DNA of 45,326 nt. It comes from Clostridia bacterium (GTDB lineage Bacteria; Bacillota; Clostridia; Oscillospirales; CAG-272). A program made the translations under genes and the position numbers. The stretch lies in the NCBI GenBank assembly GCA_017505745.1, contig JAFVOP010000039.1, positions 1 to 45,326 on the forward strand, given 5' to 3'. Positions 14,912-21,864 of this stretch are shown here, in pieces (position 1 is the first letter of the stretch; each line of letters opens with the position of its first letter). Below the pieces are notes generated by a model, which saw nothing but the letters and a program-made list of their open reading frames with translations, ran no database searches and was not told the origin of the DNA.

Positions 14912-17530
14912 TTATACAGTTTCGTGTGTTCCGTAGTATGCGTTGAGATACATCTGCTTGATCTCGCTCATCAGCGGGTAGCGCGGGTTTGCGCCGGTGC
15001 ACTGATCGTCGAATGCCTGCTCAACCATGTCGTCCAAGCGGGCCAGGAAGTCGGCCTCGTCAGCTACGTAATCACGGATCGTAGATTTCATACCAACCTT
15101 GGCCTTCAGCTCATCCAGAGCGCGGATCAGGCTCTCCACCTTTTCGGCATCGGTCTTACCCGCAAGGCCGAGATACTCGGCAACCTCGGCATAACGTGCC
15201 ATAGTGTGCGGGTGATCATACTGCGAGAAGGTTCCCATCTTGGTGGGCACCTCTGCGGAGTTGAAGCGAATGACCTCGTCGATCATCAACGCGTTAGCCA
15301 GACCGTGCGGCAGGTGGTGGAAGGCGCCCAGCTTATGCGCCATCGAGTGGCAGACACCGAGGAAGGCGTTGGCAAATGCCATACCTGCCATGGTTGCCGC
15401 GTTTGCCATTTTTTCGCGTGCTTCGGGATCGTTGGGGCCGTTATCGTAGGCTCTGGGCAGGTATTCAAATACCATTTTCAGTGAACGAAGAGCCAGTCCG
15501 TCGGTATAGTCGGTAGCCATCATCGAAGCATATGCCTCCAGCGCGTGGGTCACGGCATCGATGCCCGATGCCGAGGTCAATCCCTTGGGAGCGCTCATAT
15601 GCAGATCGGCATCCACGATTGCCATGTTGGGAAGAAGCTCGTAATCAGCCAGCGGATATTTCACGCCGCTCTGCTCGTCGGTGATCACCGCGAAGGGCGT
15701 TACCTCAGAGCCGGTACCTGCGGAGGTAGGAATGGCTACGAAGTATGCCTTCTCTCCCATCTTCGGGAAGGTATATACTCTCTTACGGATATCCATAAAG
15801 CGCATGGCCATATCCATAAAGTCTGCCTCGGGATGCTCGTAAAGCACCCACATGATCTTTGCCGCGTCCATCGCGGAGCCTCCTCCGATCGCAATGATCA
15901 CGTCGGGCTTGAAGGCATGCATTTGTGCCGCGCCCTCCTTGGCGCACGCCAGTGTCGGATCGGGAGCCACGTTATAGAAGCAGGTGTGCATGATTCCCAT
16001 GGAATCGAGCTTATCGGTGATCGGCTTGGTGTAACCGTTGTTATACAGGAACGAGTCGGTAACAACAAACGCCTTTTTCTTATGCATCACAGTGCCAAGC
16101 TCGTCAAGGGCGACGGGCAGACAGCCTTTTTTCATATAAACCTTTTCAGGTGCGCGGAACCAAAGCATGTTTTCCCTTCTTTCTGCAACGGTTTTAATGT
16201 TGATCAGGTGCTTGACACCTACGTTTTCGGAGACACTGTTGCCTCCCCAAGAGCCGCACCCCAGCGTGAGGGAGGGCGCAAGGTTAAAGTTGTAAATATC
16301 TCCGATACCGCCCTGCGAGGAAGGAGTGTTGACCAGAATGCGGCAGGTCTTCATGCGCGCCTGGAATTCGGCAAGCTTTTCCTGCTCGGTCAACTCGTTG
16401 AGATAAATGGAGGACGTGTGTCCGTAACCGCCGTCGGCCACCAGATGCTCGGCCTTGGAAAAGGCATCCTGAATATCCTTTGCGCGATACATCGCAAGCA
16501 CGGGAGAAAGCTTTTCGTGTGCAAACTCCTCGGAAAGCTCCACGCTCTCCACTTCACCGATCAGGATCTTGGTAGAGGCCGGAACGGTCACACCCGCCAA
16601 GGCGGCGATGGTAACCGGCTTTTGGCCTACGATCTTGGCATTCAGCGCGCCGTTGATAATGATCGTTTTACGGACCTTTTCGGTCTCTTCCTCATTGAGA
16701 AAATAGCATCCTCTTGCGGCAAATTCGGCCTTGACCGCATCGTATACCGAATCGAGAACGATCACCGATTGCTCGGAAGCACAGATCATGCCGTTGTCAA
16801 ATGTTTTGGAATGAATGATCGAGTTGACGGCAAGCAAAAGATCAGCGGTATCGTCAATGATGGCAGGGGTATTGCCGGCACCCACTCCGAGTGCGGGCTT
16901 GCCGCTGGAATATGCCGCCTTGACCATGCCGGGGCCACCCGTAGCGAGAATAATATCGGCTTCCTTCATCACGAGATTGGTCATTTCGAGACTGGGAACA
17001 TCGATCCATGCAAAGATTCCCTCGGGAGCGCCTGCAGCAATTGCAGCCTCCAATACGATCTTCGCGGCCGCTATGGTCGAATTCTTTGCGCGCGGATGGG
17101 GGCTGATGATGATGCCGTTTCGGGTTTTGAGTGCGAGCATGGTTTTAAAGATTGCGGTAGAGGTAGGATTGGTCGTGGGGATCACGGCGGCAATCACACC
17201 GATCGGCTCGGCGATCCTGCGCGTGCCAAACGCCTTATTTTCCTCGATCACGCCGCAGGTCTTCGTATCCTTATATGCATTGTAGATGTACTCGGCGGCA
17301 TAGTGATTTTTGATCACCTTATCCTCCACCACACCCATGCCGGTTTCTTCCACTGCCATTTTTGCCAGCGGAATACGTGCCTTATCTGCTGCGATTGCCG
17401 CTGCCAAAAAGATCTTGTCCACCTGCTCCTGTGTGTACGTAGCAAACTTCTTCTGCGCCGCACGAACCCGCGCGATCGCAGCCTCCAGCTTTTCCACGCC
17501 GTCTACGATCTCATAAACATTCTTTTCCAT
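14912..17530 (-). CDS. adhE: Bifunctional acetaldehyde-CoA/alcohol dehydrogenase
   Basis: AdhE reduces acetyl-CoA to acetaldehyde and then to ethanol, using two NADH, and forms spirosomes in the cytoplasm. The 872-residue length is normal. The N-terminal aldehyde dehydrogenase half has PTTNPTSTAIFK, GVGAGNTP and the catalytic cysteine in NGMICASEQ (Cys250). The C-terminal iron-dependent alcohol dehydrogenase half has GGGSAMDAAK, PTSAGTGSEVTPFAVI, and the metal-binding histidines in CHSMAHKLGAFHHLPHGLANA. The gene has a strong promoter with a Rex-type operator over its -10 box, so derepression at high NADH is likely. The kinase-like gene follows in the same operon. Confidence 0.97.
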   Translation of the reverse strand: MEKNVYEIVDGVEKLEAAIARVRAAQKKFATYTQEQVDKIFLAAAIAADKARIPLAKMAVEETGMGVVEDKVIKNHYAAEYIYNAYKDTKTCGVIEENKAFGTRRIAEPIGVIAAVIPTTNPTSTAIFKTMLALKTRNGIIISPHPRAKNSTIAAAKIVLEAAIAAGAPEGIFAWIDVPSLEMTNLVMKEADIILATGGPGMVKAAYSSGKPALGVGAGNTPAIIDDTADLLLAVNSIIHSKTFDNGMICASEQSVIVLDSVYDAVKAEFAARGCYFLNEEETEKVRKTIIINGALNAKIVGQKPVTIAALAGVTVPASTKILIGEVESVELSEEFAHEKLSPVLAMYRAKDIQDAFSKAEHLVADGGYGHTSSIYLNELTEQEKLAEFQARMKTCRILVNTPSSQGGIGDIYNFNLAPSLTLGCGSWGGNSVSENVGVKHLINIKTVAERRENMLWFRAPEKVYMKKGCLPVALDELGTVMHKKKAFVVTDSFLYNNGYTKPITDKLDSMGIMHTCFYNVAPDPTLACAKEGAAQMHAFKPDVIIAIGGGSAMDAAKIMWVLYEHPEADFMDMAMRFMDIRKRVYTFPKMGEKAYFVAIPTSAGTGSEVTPFAVITDEQSGVKYPLADYELLPNMAIVDADLHMSAPKGLTSASGIDAVTHALEAYASMMATDYTDGLALRSLKMVFEYLPRAYDNGPNDPEAREKMANAATMAGMAFANAFLGVCHSMAHKLGAFHHLPHGLANALMIDEVIRFNSAEVPTKMGTFSQYDHPHTMARYAEVAEYLGLAGKTDAEKVESLIRALDELKAKVGMKSTIRDYVADEADFLARLDDMVEQAFDDQCTGANPRYPLMSEIKQMYLNAYYGTHETV

Positions 17531-17596
17531 TATTTATACCCTTTCTTCCCGTTTTGGGAATCGGCCCAAATGAGAAAAAGCCCTCATTCGCCGAGC

Positions 17597-17614
17597 TTGT
17601 TAATATTTTAACAG
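17597..17614. promoter_or_regulatory. Rex operator at the adhE promoter
   Basis: TTGTTAATATTTTAACAG matches the clostridial Rex box TTGTTAANNNNTTAACAA at all but the last base. It covers the -10 box of the adhE promoter. Rex is a repressor that leaves DNA when NADH is high, and adhE is a standard member of its regulon. No rex gene is in the window. Confidence 0.8.
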
Positions 17615-17633
17615 ACTTAAAAGGATTTGTCAA
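17605..17633 (-). promoter_or_regulatory. SigA-type promoter of adhE
   Basis: On the minus strand the consensus TTGACA (17628-17633) and TAAAAT (17605-17610) are 17 bp apart. The leader is about 70 nt. Confidence 0.85.
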
Positions 17634-17636
17634 ATG

Positions 17637-17675
17637 CAAAAAAAACATGGCATTATGCTTTTGAAAACATAACGC
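17637..17675 (-). terminator. Terminator of the rluA-type/lnt operon
   Basis: On the minus strand an 8-bp stem (arms 17668-17675 and 17650-17657, one G-U pair) is followed after CCATG by a T8 run. It lies just after the lnt stop and just before the adhE -35 box. Confidence 0.65.
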
Positions 17676-17680
17676 GGCAT

Positions 17681-19291
17681 TCAAAGCAAGCATTGTCTGC
17701 GCCGATCACAGAGCTGCGTCCAAGCACTTCCCAGTCCCAAAGCCACCACCGTGCCGATGCACAATGAAACGAACAGATTTCCAACCTTTGTATATAACGT
17801 ATCGGAATTGATCATCTGCACTTCCGCAACCGCATATCCATCCACAAGCGGATCGATCCATGCAAGGCACTCCCCCTTGGGAGAGATAACCGCGGAAACA
17901 CCCGTATTTCCCGATCGCACCAGATAGCGTCCGCTTTCGATGGCGCGAAGCTGCGCCTGTACCTGATGCTGGTACACGGCAGCGGAATCGAAAAACCAGC
18001 TATCGTTACTGGAAAGGATCATCAGCTCAGCTCCGTTGCGTACACTATCAAGCGTCAGCTGCTCGTAGATCGAATCAAAGCAGATGAGCGATCCTACCCT
18101 TCCCCATTCCGAATCAAACAGGGCCGGATCGTTGCCGGGGGTCAGATCCTCATCCAACGCCGACACGTTAGCCAGCGGCGGAATCAACGTCATGATCAAA
18201 TCCCGCATCGGAACGTATTCTCCAAACGGAACCAGATGGCGCTTGGCATACACCTCGTTACACACGGTTCCGTCCGGTTCCACCCAAAACAGCGCGTTAT
18301 ACAAATTTCCTTCTTCATCGTAGTGCAAAGCACCCACCACCAGAGCGATGTTGCACTCCCTTGCCAGAGAGGACACAAATCGACCGATGGAGGAGGCAGG
18401 GGTCAACACGAAGGGAAATGTCGTTTCGGGCCAGATCACCAGCTCTGCCCCATCCTCGGCCGCCCGGCGGGTATAGTCTCCGTATATTTGTCGGATCATG
18501 TCCATGGAATCGGGAGCCCACTTATCGTGCGAATTGATGTTCCCCTGCACCACGGCAACACGAACCGTTTCTCCGGTTGTGTCGGCAGGAGCCGAAACGG
18601 CAATGGCACCGTAAAGCAGATTCGCAAGAAACAGCGACGCCGCCAAAGCGGTGCATAGCAGGGTGCGTCCGTGATACAGAATGGCGTACGCCGCCAATCC
18701 GTTCACGGCAACAATCAACCAGGTCACAAAATACGAGCCCAGCAATGCCGAGCTTTGCAGAATCGGCAGCAGCTCGCTCTGACCCAGGCAAAGTCTTCCC
18801 CACGGCACTCCCGTCCATCCCAGCGTCGAGCTCCACTCAAAGATCACCCAAAGAGCGGCAAACAGAAACGGGCGAAGCAGTGGCTTTTGCGCAAACAGCC
18901 CGATTTTATGAAGCAACCGAAAAAGCAGGAACAGGAAGCCCCCTAAAAGAGCCTGCAACAGCGGCAGACCCAGCCATCCCGCTGCAATGATTGCCAGAGA
19001 AGAGCCCGCATCCATTCCGAGAAAATCCAACGGATACAGATAGGTGATCCAATGATAGATGATGAAATAAAAAACGTAAACCGTTACAAAGCCGTATCCG
19101 TAAGCCTTTTTGAGAGAGCAGGTCGAATCCTCACAAAGTCGATAGACGCCGATCATCAACGGAATCATCGTGATCCATTCCAAAAGCCCGATCTGCGGGA
19201 AAATCAACGTGAGTGCCGTAAAAGCTGCGCCAAGCAACAGATACGGCATGCGAAACCGCGTGCCAAGCCGCGACAGTACGGCAAGCTTCAT
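17681..19291 (-). CDS. lnt: Apolipoprotein N-acyltransferase
   Basis: Lnt adds the third fatty acid to the N-terminal cysteine of lipoproteins at the outer face of the membrane. The 536-residue protein has the usual plan: five to seven N-terminal membrane segments (about 15-235), a nitrilase-like catalytic domain (about 243-500), and one last membrane segment near the C-terminus. The catalytic triad is visible: Glu289 in WPETTFPF, Lys350 in EVYAKRHLVPFGEYVP and Cys404 in SLICFDSIY. The start overlaps the upstream pseudouridine synthase stop by 4 nt. Lnt is standard in Gram-negatives and less usual in Firmicutes. At least two lipoproteins (1496 and 6308 genes) in this window are possible clients. 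Confidence 0.93.
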   Translation of the reverse strand: MKLAVLSRLGTRFRMPYLLLGAAFTALTLIFPQIGLLEWITMIPLMIGVYRLCEDSTCSLKKAYGYGFVTVYVFYFIIYHWITYLYPLDFLGMDAGSSLAIIAAGWLGLPLLQALLGGFLFLLFRLLHKIGLFAQKPLLRPFLFAALWVIFEWSSTLGWTGVPWGRLCLGQSELLPILQSSALLGSYFVTWLIVAVNGLAAYAILYHGRTLLCTALAASLFLANLLYGAIAVSAPADTTGETVRVAVVQGNINSHDKWAPDSMDMIRQIYGDYTRRAAEDGAELVIWPETTFPFVLTPASSIGRFVSSLARECNIALVVGALHYDEEGNLYNALFWVEPDGTVCNEVYAKRHLVPFGEYVPMRDLIMTLIPPLANVSALDEDLTPGNDPALFDSEWGRVGSLICFDSIYEQLTLDSVRNGAELMILSSNDSWFFDSAAVYQHQVQAQLRAIESGRYLVRSGNTGVSAVISPKGECLAWIDPLVDGYAVAEVQMINSDTLYTKVGNLFVSLCIGTVVALGLGSAWTQLCDRRRQCLL

Positions 19292-20268
19292 TCCCTGTCT
19301 CCTTCCTTTACATAATCGCGGTAGAACCAGATCTCGCTCGGCTCCAGCGCAAAGGTCCTTCCGTTCAGATACTCGAGCACGCCGCTCTCCTCCCGGAAAT
19401 CAAAGCGTAGCCGGTAGGCGTAAAGTGCCTGATATTTGTAGCCTTTGGCGCGATCGGCGCGGTTAACGCCGTATTTTCCATCCCCCACCAGCGGGTGTCC
19501 GATGTGCGACAGATGTGCGCGGATCTGATGAGTTCTTCCCGTAACCAGCTCCACCTCCAGCAGTGAGCTTGCGCGCCCCGCCGTGCGCAGTACACGGTAT
19601 TTGGTGACGATCTCCTTGTACCCCGGACGCTTTTGATCCGAAATCTCCACCATGTTTTCCGCACTGTTTTTTCGCAACCACCCGTGCAGGGTGTCCTGTT
19701 GCTTTTTCGGGACGCCATGAACGGCGCAGAGATAGAATTTGCGCAATTCATCGTTGCGGATCTTCTCATTCATCACGCGCAGAGCCTCGGCATTTTTCGC
19801 CGCGATCACAATGCCGCCGGTATTTCGGTCGATACGGTTACAAAGTGCGGGCGCAAAGGATTGCTCCTCTTCGGGGCGGTATTCTCCCTTTTGCGCCAGG
19901 TAAGCCTTGACGTGCATGATCAGCGTATTCTCCGCCGCGGCGGTATCCTCGTGCACCAGTACCCCGGGGCGCTTGTTCAGAAGCATGATATTTTCATCCT
20001 CGTAAAGGATGTCCAGCTTGGGCTGAATGCGGAGCAACGCGCCCGCATCGCCTTCGGGAGAGGCAAAAAACTCCTCCCGAATAAAAAGCTGGATCTCGTC
20101 CCCCTCGCTCAAAACATAGTTCGGCTGGGTACGCGCACGGTTTACCTTGATCTTTTTGGTGCGAATATATTTATACATCAGCGACAGAGGCAGCCCCTTG
20201 ACCGCTTTGGTCAGGAATTTATCCAGTCTCTGTCCCGCATCGTTTCGTTTGATCGTTAAAATCTGCAT
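19288..20268 (-). CDS. RluA-family pseudouridine synthase
   Basis: The 326-residue enzyme converts uridine to pseudouridine in rRNA or tRNA. An S4 RNA-binding domain is at the N-terminus (AGQRLDKFL, then YIRTKKIKVN). The catalytic aspartate is in CNRIDRNTGGIVIAAK, followed by the RluA motifs VTKYRVL and LVTGRTHQIRAHLSHIGHPLVGDGKYG. I start at the ATG at 20268, where homology begins. It has no good Shine-Dalgarno site, which is odd for this genome. The promoter at 20401-20429 implies a leader of about 125 nt with a hairpin. lnt follows with a 4-nt overlap. The target base cannot be told (RluB/C/D-like). Confidence 0.92.
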   Translation of the reverse strand: MQILTIKRNDAGQRLDKFLTKAVKGLPLSLMYKYIRTKKIKVNRARTQPNYVLSEGDEIQLFIREEFFASPEGDAGALLRIQPKLDILYEDENIMLLNKRPGVLVHEDTAAAENTLIMHVKAYLAQKGEYRPEEEQSFAPALCNRIDRNTGGIVIAAKNAEALRVMNEKIRNDELRKFYLCAVHGVPKKQQDTLHGWLRKNSAENMVEISDQKRPGYKEIVTKYRVLRTAGRASSLLEVELVTGRTHQIRAHLSHIGHPLVGDGKYGVNRADRAKGYKYQALYAYRLRFDFREESGVLEYLNGRTFALEPSEIWFYRDYVKEGDRE

Positions 20269-20336
20269 CTGGGAAACAAAGAGGAAGCCAAGTATGCCTC
20301 CCCGCACTCCTTCATCGGTTTGATCAACCCCTTCCA

Positions 20337-20373
20337 AAGGATCCTGCAACATAGAATCGCATTGCAGATCCTT
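20337..20373 (-). other. Hairpin in the 5' leader of the pseudouridine synthase/lnt mRNA
   Basis: Arms 20362-20373 and 20337-20349 pair over 12 bp with a single bulged base. It lies about 70 nt before the start codon and has no T-run after it, so it is not a terminator. Confidence 0.45.
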
Positions 20374-20400
20374 CGTTCCGGTTTGGAATCTTTCTCCTTC

Positions 20401-20429
20401 ATTATACAACCCCTTTTCCTTTTTTTCAA
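20401..20429 (-). promoter_or_regulatory. SigA-type promoter of the pseudouridine synthase/lnt operon
   Basis: On the minus strand TTGAAA (20424-20429) and TATAAT (20401-20406) are 17 bp apart. Confidence 0.7.
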
Positions 20430-20434
20430 TACTA

Positions 20435-20480
20435 TTTTGTAAATTGCAAACGTTTTTTTACAAAATACCCATTTACAAAA
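20435..20480. repeat. Three copies of TTTACAAAA between divergent promoters
   Basis: One inverted copy (20435-20443) and two direct copies (20457-20465, 20472-20480) lie between the -35 boxes of the divergent rluA-type and mtaB promoters. The last copy includes the mtaB -35 box. They could bind one regulator for both operons, or be chance in an A/T-rich stretch. Confidence 0.35.
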
Positions 20481-20500
20481 GTGTGAAAGCATGATAAAAT
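20472..20500 (+). promoter_or_regulatory. SigA-type promoter of mtaB
   Basis: TTTACA (20472-20477) and TAAAAT (20495-20500) are 17 bp apart. The ribosome site AAAGGAGGG follows at about 20519. Confidence 0.7.
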
Positions 20501-20537
20501 ATATGGTGAATTCTACGGAAAGGAGGGCGCTTGGCAA

Positions 20538-21857
20538 ATGAACTGCCGCGTTGGAATCTACACTCTTGGCTGTAAAGTCAATCAATATGAATCCGAAGCC
20601 ATTGCCGAATTGTTTTCGGCAAACGGATACACCCTGTGCGCGCCCTCGGAGACCTGTGATCTTTACGTGATCAATACCTGTACCGTGACCGCAGAATCAG
20701 ACCGCAAGGCCTGTCAGTTTATTCGTCGCGCCATCCACAAAAATCCAAAAGCGTTCGTGCTGGTAACCGGATGCCTTGCCCAAACGCAGCCCGACCGGGT
20801 AGCAGCTATTGAAGGGGTGGATTATATCTGCGGAAACGCCGACAAGACCTCGGTGGTTCGTGCTGCACAGGAGCTGCTCACGCTTGGGAAAAAGCCTGAA
20901 ACGCCAAAGATCGCGGTGGTTTCTCCCGATGCATTTGGCTTTGAAAAAATGACGATCCAACGGTTTGACCGCACCCGTGCCTATATCAAGATCGAGGACG
21001 GCTGCGAGAGCAAATGCACCTATTGCATTATTCCAAAGGCCCGTGGATCCATCCGCTCCAAGTGCCCTGCGGACGTAATTGAGGAGGTTCGGGCACTGAC
21101 CGAAAACGGATGCCGCGAGGTTGTTCTCACCGGGATTGAAACCGCCTCCTACGGGAAAGATCTGGACCGCTACTCGCTCGCTGATCTGCTCACCCAAATC
21201 GATCGGATCCCGGGCATTGGAAGAGTCCGTCTCGGTTCTCTGGATCCCTCTCTTATCAAGCCCGCCTTTGTGGAGCGCATTGCCGGTTTGAAATCCCTGG
21301 CGCCGCATTTTCACCTGTCGATGCAAAGCGGCGCGGATAGCGTTCTGGCGCGGATGAAGCGAAAATACAATACCAAAATGGCACTGGAGGGCATGGAGCT
21401 CCTCCGCCATGCGATCCCCGACGTACAGTTTACCACCGATATGATCGTGGGATTTCCCGGAGAGAGTGAGGAGGAATTTCAGCAGACCCTTGCGTTTGTC
21501 CGAGCCGCCGGATTCCTGATGATTCATGTTTTTCCCTATTCCCGCCGCGCGGGAACCGAGGCCGACCGCATGGAGGGACAGATCCCCGAAGCGGTCAAGC
21601 ATCAGCGTGTAAAAATGCTTTCCCAAGAACAGGCGTCCATCCGTAAAAGGATCCTGCAGGAACAGATCGGAAAAACGGTAGAGGTCCTTTCGGAAACCTA
21701 TCGCCCCGAGCTTGCTCGCGGACATACCCCCAATTTTATCGAGGTGCAATTTCCCGTTCCACACGGATGCCGCAACCCGATTTGCTCTGTAACCGTTACC
21801 GACACCGACGGAGAGTTTTGCTACGGCGAGCTTGCCAAAATTGATGAGAAAGGCTGA
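20538..21857 (+). CDS. mtaB: tRNA t6A37 methylthiotransferase MtaB
   Basis: MtaB converts t6A at tRNA position 37 to ms2t6A with two [4Fe-4S] clusters. The 439-residue length is typical. The UPF0004 domain has the three cluster cysteines at Cys12, Cys48 and Cys79 (TLGCKVNQ, NTCTVT, TGCLAQ). The radical SAM domain has Cys156-x3-Cys160-x2-Cys163 in CESKCTYCIIPKARG. A TRAM domain ends the protein. TLGCKVNQ is the MtaB rather than the MiaB or RimO version. The PurL-like gene follows without a gap. TsaE and TsaB, which help to make its substrate t6A, are encoded about 4 kb downstream. Confidence 0.94.
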   Translation: MNCRVGIYTLGCKVNQYESEAIAELFSANGYTLCAPSETCDLYVINTCTVTAESDRKACQFIRRAIHKNPKAFVLVTGCLAQTQPDRVAAIEGVDYICGNADKTSVVRAAQELLTLGKKPETPKIAVVSPDAFGFEKMTIQRFDRTRAYIKIEDGCESKCTYCIIPKARGSIRSKCPADVIEEVRALTENGCREVVLTGIETASYGKDLDRYSLADLLTQIDRIPGIGRVRLGSLDPSLIKPAFVERIAGLKSLAPHFHLSMQSGADSVLARMKRKYNTKMALEGMELLRHAIPDVQFTTDMIVGFPGESEEEFQQTLAFVRAAGFLMIHVFPYSRRAGTEADRMEGQIPEAVKHQRVKMLSQEQASIRKRILQEQIGKTVEVLSETYRPELARGHTPNFIEVQFPVPHGCRNPICSVTVTDTDGEFCYGELAKIDEKG

Positions 21858-21864
21858 CGTACGT

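Noticed and set aside
15545..17611. A 688-residue reading opposite adhE.
   Set aside because: It mirrors the adhE codons and covers the adhE promoter; AdhE motifs are unmistakable.
20256..20402. A 48-codon reading on the minus strand with a good ribosome site, overlapping the pseudouridine synthase start.
   Set aside because: Its ATG lies within the -10 box of a TTGAAA-17-TATAAT promoter, so the transcript would start after it.
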